A program made the translations under genes and the position numbers. This document shows positions 55,391 through 64,000 of a DNA stretch of 64,000 nt, piece after piece (the first letter of the stretch is position 1; every line of letters starts with the position of its first letter). This DNA is from Sipunculus nudus (Eukaryota; Annelida; Sipuncula; Golfingiida; Sipunculidae): assembly GCA_026874595.1 (NCBI GenBank), contig CM049320.1:45830714-45894713 (forward strand). The letters are read 5' to 3'. Under the pieces are notes generated by a model. The model worked only from the letters and a program-made list of their open reading frames with translations, searched no databases and had not been told where the DNA came from.

Positions 55391-56300
55391 TCAAGTAGGG
55401 ACCTCCCTACACCACCGGCTGCCGGCAACCAAGAGATGTTTACAGCAGACCACACCCCAACTCTGAAAATAGGACACCACATTATTTACAAGCTGATTGT
55501 GGAAGGTGAAATGGGTTCTGATGTTGACCTTTTGCAACTCTAGCTGGTCGACGTATGCTGCCTGGTCGACCAGGTGAGTCTGAGGGGGATTGTATTTCTT
55601 CTGGGGGTTCACGTGGTTCCACTTTCGGTGGATATTCCAGGATATCATCGGCTGATTGAGAGACATCTTAAACTCAAATTCCTCATCTGATTCTTCTGGT
55701 TCTTCATCCCCTTCTTCATCCTCTTCCTTTCCATTTCCCTCCTAAGGAACCAGTCATTCAGGTAATTTAGGATGATCTAGTTCTCCTCTTGGATCTACGA
55801 TTAACAGTTCCCGATTGATCCAACGTGTGGGCCCACCACTCATTGGTCTAATGTCATACAAATCTCTCTCTTTGAACTACCACCAAGGGCTTCTCGTAGA
55901 AATAGTTTGTCGCGAGGTAAAATGCGATCTTTTCAGTAATGCTCTGTCGCCAACCTCGGTGGGTGTAGCAAATGCTTTGTGGTCCCGTCGCTCTTTATCC
56001 ATGTGGATTGCATCTTACGTTTTATTCAGGACCACTGCATGTGCACGTTCTAGCCAATCAGCCTGCTTCTGGACGGAGTCATCCTGATACTCTGCATCGA
56101 CATTGTTGGTCAGGTGGTCTAAGGAGATTGTTGGCTGTCTCCCAAACATGAGAGTGTAGGACGCCACCATAGATACTCGGCGTTGTGTCGTATTATAGAG
56201 ACACACCAGGTGAGGCAGGAGTTCAGGTAATCTCTTTCTGTCTGTGATCTCAAGGGACTTGATTCGAGCACACAAGCCCTGATTGAACCTGTGTCACAAG
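55391..56300 (-). pseudogene. Ty3/Gypsy integrase C-terminal half, broken
   Basis: Read leftwards: the end of the core (PELLPHLVCLYNTTQRRVSM, SYTLMFGRQPTISLDHL), then a helix (YQDDSVQKQADWLERAHAVV), then the GPY/F-like C-terminal domain (VGDRALLKRSHF, LYDIRPMSGGPTRWINRELL) and an acidic tail (about 55680-55750). A stop near 56018 and another near 55878 interrupt it. The catalytic residues are absent because everything upstream was deleted. The sequence differs clearly from the integrase at 51385-52960, so it comes from another Gypsy lineage. Confidence 0.8.
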
Positions 56301-56338
56301 GTGAGAACCGACAGACTTCCCCAACCCTGATAGGAATT

Positions 56339-57310
56339 CTACCCTGGGCACCTGTGCGCGGCCCTCCAAGGATGTGCCAAGCCCCTTGGAGGGTATTCGT
56401 TTATGGCACAATATATGTTACTCCTGCTGCTTACAGAGCCTTTTGGAAGGGAAACTTGCCCGCCTTTAGCAGTACCACTTGTTTTGAACTTGTCTGGATG
56501 TAACCGCCAACAGGAATCTCTCAAATGTCCAGTTTTCCTGTAATGGGTACGAATGTTGACCCTATCCATAACCTTGTCAAGATTTGCACACCTTTTTTCC
56601 TGGTTGTCAACCAGCTTACTGACAGCAGCCTATGTTTCCCGTTGGGACTTAAGAATTTCCGACAGTACCGGGTATTGTGCAGGCACCGGTGGAGCAACTG
56701 GCTCAACACTGACTGGAACCTCTTGTAAATGTGCTTTGGACCTGGCGCCCCCAGCAGTGGGCACATACCAGAATATCTCCAAAGCTTTGTCTCTGAATAC
56801 CTCAAAGATCATACTACCATCCGCGAGATCTAGTTTGGTTAGCTCTTTCTTACTTTATCATCCCGGGCCCCCTAATGAATTGTTCGATCTCGCTCCTTTC
56901 TGCACAATTCTCACCATGCGCATATTAATGGTGTGCAGCGCTCGGGAGAAATCAAGGATTGACTCATCTTCTAGTTGAACCCTCGAATGTAATAAGGATC
57001 CTAGGCTCCTAACCATTTCCGGTGGAGCAAACCTTTTCTGGAGAGTCCAGACCACTTTCCCAGGGTCCTTACGATCCGATCCTGCAAATAAAAATGTTTC
57101 TTCTCGCGCCTTTCCTATCAGATGGTCAAAAAGAAAGGTCAATGCCTTCTCTTCCCCTGAAACTTTGAGCCTACTACAATAAAGATCAAGTTCGATCAAC
57201 TACTCAGGTACAGAAGGTTTCCCCTTCTCTGAAAATTTTGCTAAATTACTTATGTTGCTGGTCTGCCGCTTCAGTTTCTTGAAGACATCTGTAAGAGCAA
57301 CAGTGTTCTG
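56339..57310 (-). pseudogene. Ty3/Gypsy gag (capsid and zinc knuckle), broken
   Basis: The capsid part around 57199-56870 reads IELDLYCSRLKVSGEEKALT, a K-A-R-E-E-T helix and VWTLQKRFAPPEMVRSLGSL, with an in-frame stop just upstream at about 57200 and earlier gag residues to about 57310. After a frameshift, a proline-rich linker (56700-56760) leads to a nucleocapsid remnant near 56520, TGHLRDSCWRLHPDKF. In this CCHC knuckle the first two cysteines are replaced (arginine and tyrosine), so it cannot bind zinc normally. Gag forms the particle of the retrotransposon. Protease, RT and RNase H, expected next, are deleted. Confidence 0.8.
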
Positions 57311-57351
57311 CTATTCAGGGTCCGACAGGATTTACCAATCTTATGAAGTAA

Positions 57352-57460
57352 TTTATTACTGTAGGAATGTATGAATACAAAAAATTGTGCCCTGTTTACT
57401 GACAGCCGGACGGACGGACTAAGGGTTATAACTATAGCTCAGATGACCCTTAGCTGAGCA
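57352..57460 (-). mobile_element. Family B 5' fragment in reverse orientation
   Basis: The plus strand shows tatagctcagatgaccctta then gctgag, preceded by gacagccggacggacggacta: the complement of a B 5' foldback followed by its ccgtccgtcc stretch and aacagggcacaa. Only about 110 bp remains. Confidence 0.6.
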
Positions 57461-57536
57461 AACATCTAACCCAGACCCACAATGCGGTTTTTCTATAACT
57501 CCATAGTAATCCTAAATTTGTTTTAAACAAAACAAC

Positions 57537-57962
57537 CCTAGATAAATTTGAAAATGAAAAATATCATTCAAAGTAGCTGGCACTAACTACACTGATGATT
57601 ATTTCTAGTTACACCTGTTATCTTCACAGTCCATACAACAGCTGTTTCAGCTATCGTTCTCTAGGTCTGTGTCGCCAACAACACTCCTGGTAATTCTGCT
57701 GTCATCTTCATGATTTGACATGGTATCTCCCGAAAGGGCCCTTAAAAAACCCACCAAACTCATCTGCTACTCACTCTTATTTACAAATCCATTTAAGTTT
57801 CCGTTGAAGCTATTGCTATGCTCTGCAAACATCCAGCAAATCGTTTTTCTTCTTCTCATGACAATGCCAGCCACTTAGCAAATTAGCACCTTTTACTTGA
57901 CTTCACAAAATATTCATTTTTTTCTGTCATCTGAATATTGTAAATCCTGCTGGCTGCGCAAA
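57537..57962 (-). repeat. Right arm of the 420-bp inverted repeat
   Basis: Reverse complement partner of 54838-55262. Beyond it the two arms diverge, apart from a possible short extension (cacgacaaaaa beside the outer edge of both). Confidence 0.7.
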
Positions 57963-58954
57963 ACTTTTTGTCGTGACCCCAAGGTCACAGGTAATAGTAA
58001 TGTTTAACACAAATTTATTTCGATACTCGGATTACATTCCCTCAATTTCTATTTCAGTTAAGGAATATACCTACTCATGATTTACTAAGCAGACATTTAT
58101 TCAGAACACTTTGTTCATTCGAAACTTTCATGATGTGACCATGACCTCATGTTAATATGGTACATTGACAATTTTTATACCGTTGGCATAAAGTAAACGG
58201 TTCTCAAAGCATACATTATTTTATGTCTATACTTATATAGACTTACGGGTATATATGTGTCACCCAATCGGTGTATTGTACGAGTACTACGGCTGCCCAT
58301 TTCATGAAAATGGCAGTGACAATTATAGGTTTTAAAAACTCAATACGGGGGGGGGTATATATCTTAAACTAATTTTGAATTAAAATAAATACTGGAAACA
58401 ATATACATTATTTCTAAAACTTTTCAAAACCTAACACGTTTATAAAAAAGTTGTCCTTACCCTGATAACCTTCCCACGCCTGCGAGTCATGCACCCCCAC
58501 CCTTGAAGATTAATTTACACCACTGCATATACCTTTGCACAATATGTGAAACTGTCCAGTTCATGAACTCGGCTTTTCCATTTTAAAAACTTTTAATCTC
58601 TATGGTTATTTTGTGTCCATTCTTTTGTTAAAGCAATAGAACGTAAGACACAGCCGCTTCCGCCGTTGACTGCTGTACACGTGTACTAACCCCGAAGCAG
58701 TAGAAAGTACCTTGCTTTGTTGCGGAAATCATCCGACAAGCCCACATTAAAACTGCCCATTTCGGTGAATAGAAGTTCTTTGGTATCATAATACATCCTT
58801 CACAATGAGAGATGTATAGAAAATGTCGCAGACAGGAGACAACGGCTTTAGTAGTCAGACCACTATGTGTAAGTAAATTGAATGAACGGGGCCAGGTTGT
58901 TTTGGTCGATATTCAAACTATAAAGGATCGAAGTTACCGCTTCATTTCCATTAT
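57963..58954. other. Non-repetitive stretch with a possible first exon
   Basis: No match to the repeat families; a G9 run occurs at 58347-58355. Near 58822 a plus-strand ATG opens MSQTGDNGFSSQTTM and runs into a consensus donor (gtaagta) at about 58867. That would suit a short first coding exon, but the downstream exon is not visible and chance is possible. Confidence 0.25.
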
Positions 58955-59460
58955 ATGGAATACTTGACCAAATTTCATGACATCCGTCCTCTGAAGACCA
59001 AAACAGCATCTGAGCTTGCCTATGAACTTTTTCTTATCTTCTAAGACTTAGGTGCTCCACACACATTCTACAGTCCGATAACGGGAAAGAATTTACAGCC
59101 CAGATCATCCATGAACGTTCTTCACCGTGACCTGAATTGGTGCTTGTCAACGGATGGCCAAGACATAGCCAAAACCAAGGCTCGGTTGTGAGAAGTAATG
59201 GGGATCTAAAGCTTAAGCTTATGGCATGGTTGCGTGTTATATCTTCGCCAGTGGAGCTATGGAGTTCGGTTTGTCCAGTGACTATCATTAAGCAATACAG
59301 ATGCCTCGTTACCAAACTCTCACCGGCAACAAACCCTCTTGTTGCCTCCGATGACATCTACTAGAGCAGTTCTTGAACAAAATTTTTAGTTCTGTCGAAG
59401 AAGAAGAACTTGAAAGACTAATGCAAAATAACACTGCATTTTCCTCCTCAGACAGCCCCC
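58955..59460 (+). pseudogene. KRBA2-like (KRAB-A/Ginger-type) integrase fragment
   Basis: The plus-strand reading begins MEYLTKFHDIRPLKTKTASE and continues ELAYELFLIF, an in-frame TAA, DLGAPHTF, then after a frameshift SDNGKEFTAQIIHE. A stop follows, then ELVLVNGWPRHSQNQGSVVR and SNGDLKLKLMAWLR. This matches the integrase core of KRAB-A domain-containing protein 2-like genes, which are domesticated or mobile integrases common in animals. The catalytic aspartate in SDNG is kept. The catalytic glutamate, normally in GSVERSN, is valine. Beyond 59250 the frame is lost, with only a weak match to about 59460. It is inactive. Confidence 0.78.
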
Positions 59461-60003
59461 CTCGAACTCGAGAATCTCAAGGAGAATCTTGTGAAAACAT
59501 CTAGAGAACTTGCCACCATCTGCGGCACCATTCTCATCAGAAGACCTGCAATCTTACTACCTTGAACCTTTATCTTTACACTAAAGAAGATCAAAAACGA
59601 TTGCTCTGAGCTACTCGTTGGTGAGCATACGGTAAAACCACCAGTCTGTGTTTGCAGTCTTGGTAAACACATGGACTCCCATTCCACCATGGAGTAACAT
59701 GAAAATACTGTATGCAGGGCAGCCTATATAGAGCTTTTCAATATAAACAGGCCCAGTTGCTACTTTGACAAATTGACGCTAAAGGTACTGATACATGCGT
59801 TTCTCTCAAGCAAACCTGATAAAACAACGCCCTCTTATTCGGTTATCCAAGTTTTCTGCTTCAGAGGCTGCAGAGGCTATAGAACTGTGCTGCAAGGATT
59901 CTGAGTGGCAGTCGTAAACAGGATGTTACGGAACCTAATATAAACAGATCACGTATGCGTGATGAACACATATTTTGTAATGGAGATAAAAAAAATCAGA
60001 TTC
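59461..60003. other. No recognisable feature between integrase fragment and LTR
   Basis: Open frames here are short and unrecognised. It may hold the decayed C-terminus of the KRBA2-like protein on the plus strand up to about 59695. The five bases next to the LTR are gattc. Confidence 0.4.
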
Positions 60004-60689
60004 TGTAACACTAGGCAGCGGGAAATGTCAAGGGGAATGAATAAAGAAGTCAGTGGTTTTTTGTTAACAAATAACTATAATTTATTCCTTAAACAACCCT
60101 AACAATACAATACACTAAATCAATACAATTATACAGTGAAACAGCAGTATAGCAACAAGTCAATACAATCACACAGAAAGATAATGGTACAATACCTGGT
60201 TACCAACAGTGTCACCAAAATAAGTCCTTTGAATGTAAGCTCTCGGAGAATGACAGTCCAGTGGAAAGTTCTTGCAACAACACAGAAAGTAAACTAAAGT
60301 CCAAATGTATAAAATCCAGGAAAGTTCTTGAAAAATCTATAATTGCCACATTCGTCGGATAAGGTCCTGACACATGCTTCTGCGTCCGCTGGAATCTGCT
60401 CTGCTGTCTGCCTCCTGGTTCTAAAAAACAGCACTTTATATACCTTCACACCCTAAGCCGGGAACCTTCTACTTCTCGAACAGTCTAAAAGGACCCTACT
60501 CCATAGTAAACACGCGTTTCAGGAATTCTCTAGAAAGACATAGCCGTGTGTCTACACATACAGGCTAATCACGTGACCCACGACCAAGCTTGAAAACTCA
60601 AGGCCGACATTACAACGAGAGTTCAACCAGTATGGAATGTAACAACAACACGAGTTACGCCCGTGTCACATAATATAGCACCTGTAACA
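60004..60689 (-). repeat. 3' LTR of the Gmr1-like Gypsy element
   Basis: The 686-bp unit starts TGTTACAGG and ends GTGTTACA on the minus strand, so it has TG...CA ends within a 7-bp inverted repeat. It abuts a polypurine tract on its 5' side. It contains a TATA box (GTATATAAAG, about 60434-60443) and, further on, AATAAA (60081-60086), the order expected for U3-R-U5. The partner LTR would lie beyond the right edge of the window. Confidence 0.8.
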
Positions 60690-60700
60690 CTCCCCCTCCT
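60690..60700 (-). other. Polypurine tract
   Basis: AGGAGGGGGAG on the minus strand, directly before the TG of the LTR. This is the normal position of the primer for plus-strand DNA synthesis. Confidence 0.8.
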
Positions 60701-60824
60701 GTAAGAAAAAAGAAAGTTTTCACGGAAAACTTTCTTTTTGCGATCACAGTCACTAAAATTTTTACAACATCTCAAAATCATCTTATCTACAACATTACAT
60801 AAACATCTTGTTACACCATTTCAT

Positions 60825-61499
60825 AAACATCTCGATAAGCAATCAGCAAGTACATTGTCTTTCCCTTTAATGTGTATGATATCAAGATTGTAATTCGTAA
60901 GAACAAACTCCATCTCCCACTTGCCAGAATCCTTTTAGCAAGTCAAACTTGGAGACATATCTGGAGCTACTGACTCTATCAATACAATCATCGATCCTCG
61001 GAATGGGGAACGTGTCAGTCTTGGTGACAGAGTTCAGTTTTCGATAATCTGTGCACATACGGTAACTTCCATCAGGTTTTGGCACAAGAATACATGGTGA
61101 ACTCCAGTTACTGTTACTAGGTTCAGTAAAATCATTGTCCAGCAAATATTGAATCTCATCCTGTAGATACGTTTGCTTTTCTGGATTCAGTCTATATGGG
61201 TGTTGCTTGACTGCGCTTGCCTCGCCATTATCGACGTCATGGCACAACATGTTAGTTCGCGTTGGAATGTCACCAAACAAATGTTCATAATTACGCAGCA
61301 GGTTCTTGAGGTCTTGTTGTTCTTGTGCGGTAAGGTGTGACAGTTTGGTATCCAGGTTTTTAAGCACGTCTGAGTTTTTTAATGGTATGTCTACATCACA
61401 CGTACAATCAGTATCTACTTTAACTGGGTCAGGGTCAGTGTTTACACAATTAACAGCAGTAACATTTTGTACAACATCTGATGTCCTATTTCTATCCTA
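60825..61499 (-). pseudogene. Gypsy reverse transcriptase N-terminus joined to RNase H tail by deletion
   Basis: Downstream of integrase on the same strand: a linker, then HLTAQEQQDLKNLLRNYEHL, VKQHPYRLNPEKQTYLQDEI, WSSPCILVPKPDGSYRMC and the first catalytic motif KFDLLKGFWQ. Directly after this the frame shifts into KWEMEFVLTNYNLDIIHIKG, KDNVLADCLSR, the C-terminal end of RNase H. The palm motif YxDD and most of RNase H are therefore missing through a deletion at about 60930. A TAG at 61497-61499 separates it from integrase. It is inactive. Confidence 0.85.
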
Positions 61500-62660
61500 A
61501 TATGGTTTCAACATGTTAACATGGCACAGTTGTTTCTTCTTACCTCTATCTGGTGTCAACAGTATGTAATTTAAATCACTGAATTTCTTGTCAACAATGT
61601 ATGGACCAAAATACCTAGCTTGCAGAGGTCTGCCAGGGATAGGAAGTAAGGCAAGGACCTTTTCAGCAGGCTCAAACGTCCTGCTTACAGTGTGTTTGTC
61701 ATACTTTGTTTTCATTCCACTTTGTGCAGATCTTAGATTTGACTTTGCAATCTCACAAGCATTGTGTTGTTTAGTGCGAAAGTCTGTGAAACACTGCATC
61801 AAACTAAGAGAATCAGGATTTTCACACAAGAATTTTTCTTTAAGCAGTTTCAATCGACCTCTAACGGAGTGTCCAAAAACTAGTTCAAAGGGACTAAAAC
61901 CCAAGAACTCTTGAAAGGATTCTCTGACAGCAAACAGCAATAGGTGGATTCCTTCATCCCAGTCTTTCTGTGTGTCATAGCAATAAGTTCTGATCATGTT
62001 TTTTAATGTCTGGTGAAAACGCTCGAGGGCGCCCTGACTTATAGGATGGTATGGCGAAGAGCTGTACTGTTTTATACCTAGCCCAAGCATAACTTGTTGG
62101 AATAAACCAGACATAAAATTAGACCCTTGGTCAGACTGGATGGATTTTGGTAATCCAAAAGTTGTAAAAAAAACTTGGTCAGAGCTTTGACAACACTTTT
62201 GACATTAATTTTGCGCAATTGTGTTGCCTCAGGGAACCTGGTAGATGCGCACATAATTGTCAGCAAGTATTCATGTCCAGATTTCGTTTTGGGCAGTGGT
62301 CCAACACAATCAACAATAATCCTACTGAATGGTTCCTCAAAAGCAGGAATAGGCCTAAGTGGGGCCTTAGGAGGATTCTGATTGGGCTTGCCTACCATCT
62401 AGCATGTATGGCATGATTTACAATATTGTACATCTTTCCTGAGGTTAGGCCAATAGAAGTGTGTATTAACTTTCTGATAAGTTTTATTTATACCTAAATG
62501 GCCAGGCAAAGGTGCCTCATGTGCCATGCTTAGAATTTCATTGCATAAGCTTTTTGGCATTACTATTTGATGTTTGATGGCCCACTCATCATCAGCGCAT
62601 ACATCAGGTGGTCGCCATTTACGCATAAGCACTCCATTTTTGACATAGAAACAAACTGGG
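61500..62660 (-). pseudogene. Gypsy integrase located upstream of RT (Gmr1-like order), broken
   Basis: The zinc-binding domain at about 62530-62405 (HEAPLPGHLGINKTYQKV, then YCKSCHTC) is followed by a TAG at 62399. The core has the first aspartate in IIVDCVGPLPK, the second in SIQSDQGSNF (in another frame after a T8 run near 62165) and the glutamate in SQGALERFHQT. The D-to-E spacing is 35 residues, so all three catalytic residues survive. The C-terminal domain reads AEKVLALLPIPGRPLQARYF and GPYIVDKKFSDLNYIL, and ends HVNMLKPY. Integrase precedes RT here; in ordinary Gypsy elements it follows RNase H. Confidence 0.88.
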
Positions 62661-62959
62661 TTCTGTGACAGCTCTTCTTTATAAACTGCCCTGGGAAACA
62701 AACATGAAATATCAGGGTCCTTATGCTGTTCCGCGATAAGTTCTGATCTTGAGAATGCTGCATCCTGTACGGGCGAGTCATTAGACGTGTCACTAGTGAC
62801 TCCCAGAGTGTTATTATCTGGACCATTATCCTCCTGTGTGTTTTTCTTGGCCAGAGATCTAGTTATAGCACATGAAGGATACAAACCAGGAATTTCCTGA
62901 CTTTCCGGATCAGTGTCCTGATCAAGTGACGGCTTTTCTGTCACTCTTGGTACAGGCTG

Positions 62960-63260
62960 TACTTTATCACCTGCAACATCATTGCCTAGTAGCAACTGAA
63001 TTCCCTTAAAGGGTAAAGTAGTTCTTATGCCCACAGTTATATTCCCAGAAATCAAATCTGACTTTAAATTGATACTGTGAAGCGGAACTGAAGTGTGCCT
63101 GTCTGAAAACACACCATTAACAAGTGCATGTGTACCAGTAAATGACCTATTAAAAAATGGCAAAGTGTTTACTAACATGAGAGTCTGGCCTGAACCAGTG
63201 TCCCTCACAATTCTAATAGGGGTAGAATCTGAAACATCATTTGAAAGTGATACAAAACCA
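62960..63260 (-). pseudogene. Retropepsin-like aspartic protease of the Gmr1-like element
   Basis: It begins with the active-site segment IRIVRDTGSGQTLMLVNTLP, in which DTG supplies the catalytic aspartate. It continues with VPLHSINLKSDLISG and VGIRTTLPFKGIQLLLGNDV, the second hydrophobic-hydrophobic-G motif of retropepsins, ending near KVQP. It is open throughout and stays in frame with the linker and integrase zinc-binding region down to 62402. The protease would cut Gag-Pol. Confidence 0.8.
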
Positions 63261-64000
63261 TCATGTATGAATGGAATGGCTCAAATAACTCCATTTCAGA
63301 GTCAGGAGAGGAATCTACTACCTCAACCTCATCAAACAAAGAACTGACATTGAAGGTGTCGGTCATAAACTCTGTTTCAGAGTCATCTAAGGAATCTACA
63401 TCCTTACCAAACTCCTCATGGGAGTCAACAGAGGAAATTTCCTCAGCAGAAACAAACTTCTGTTTGTCATAAGAGGTCCTGGCCTCATTTGAAATACTCT
63501 CGCAAGAGTCATAAAGGGCCTAGCCTTATTTAGAGAATACTCCTCGCAGGAGTCTTGAAAGGACCTAGCCTTATTTAATTCCTCGCAGGAATCAACTGAG
63601 GTTTTTACCCCCCCCCCCCCCCCCCAATCTACGGATTCTTCTTTGGATTTAGACGGCACTTCGGCCTCCGTAGCATCAAACTCTTTATTTGAGTCAACAA
63701 AGGAGTTGTACCCCTTATTTACACGAAAAGAGCCTGGCTCTTGTACTATGCTATGCATAGATTTTGAAACAAAACCAGAAGGTTTGCTATTTGGCTTATT
63801 CGCAAGTTTCCAGCAGTCAGATATTAGATGACCTTCCTTCTTGCAGTAATTACAGATTTTCTTTGAAAATTACTGGTCTTTGTTGGACTTAGACACAGTG
63901 GATGTGGACTGAAATGTAGCAATGGACTTTGCTGAACTATCAGGTCTACTAGTACTGGGTGACTGCGCTTTAAACTTCTTTTGACCACACTGATTTACAT
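63261..64000 (-). pseudogene. Gag nucleocapsid and repetitive spacer of the Gmr1-like element, partial
   Basis: A CCHC zinc knuckle, ICNYCKKEGHLISDCWKLA (CX2CX4HX4C, all ligands present), lies at about 63805-63865, with an in-frame TAA three codons upstream of it. Between knuckle and protease is a low-complexity acidic spacer (63261-63760) with degenerate repeats built on DSCEE and LNKAR, disrupted by a C19-type run (63608-63626) and frameshifts. The capsid part of gag extends past the right edge of the window. Confidence 0.7.

Noticed and set aside
54838-57962. The paired 420-bp repeats as LTRs of the gag-integrase element
   Set aside because: They are inverted with respect to each other, while LTRs are direct. 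No TG...CA ends or polypurine tract were found next to them.

Overview
The window looks like gene-poor nuclear DNA of an invertebrate, most probably a bivalve mollusc. The evidence is spliced coding sequence with GT/AG introns, AT-rich composition, very dense interspersed repeats of a kind known from bivalve genomes (foldback-ended elements carrying internal tandem repeats), a non-LTR retrotransposon, a tRNA-derived SINE and several decayed Ty3/Gypsy elements. The host species is inferred, not proven. I see no prokaryotic gene organisation.

The only host gene I can name is the 3' end of PPP1R7/SDS22, the leucine-rich-repeat regulator of protein phosphatase 1. It lies on the + strand as two exons (14188-14274 and 21661-21858) split by a 7.4 kb intron. 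Earlier exons are not recognisable in the left 14 kb, which is repeats, so they probably lie outside the window.

From 1 to about 49.6 kb the sequence is mostly four interspersed repeat families nested in each other, labelled here A, B, C and D. A starts ATGCCCCCGCC, B starts AGCTCAGCTGA, C starts AGCGAACCTGTG and D starts GTATCCGCCAAAAC. Their interiors differ, but their ends are built alike. A, B and D have a foldback at the 5' end. All four end in a complementary copy of the 5' terminus, then a short hairpin, then CTAG or CTTG next to TT. Empty-site comparisons inside this same window show that B, C and D insert at TT. This matches non-autonomous Helentron-like elements (HINEs). Three of the families share a 12-bp palindrome, GGTGGCGCCACC. 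The 3' flank of PPP1R7 holds a three-level nest: a B element split by a TTAA-flanked inverted-repeat transposon, which itself holds another B array and a fragment of a Mutator-like transposase domain.

From about 51 to 64 kb lies a retroelement graveyard: a Gypsy integrase (-), a Gypsy RT-RNase H (+) head to head with it, a gag fused by deletion to an integrase C-terminus (-) between two long inverted repeats, a KRBA2-like integrase pseudogene (+), and a 4 kb 3' portion of a Gypsy element (-) with an intact LTR. The last one has integrase upstream of reverse transcriptase, the unusual order of Gmr1-like elements. All of them carry stops, frameshifts or deletions.

Stretches that look single-copy within the window are 11626-11860, 13160-14187, 27916-28522, 33172-36524, 43819-43975, 49643-51380, 57963-58954 and 59461-60003. 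No confident gene was found in them.
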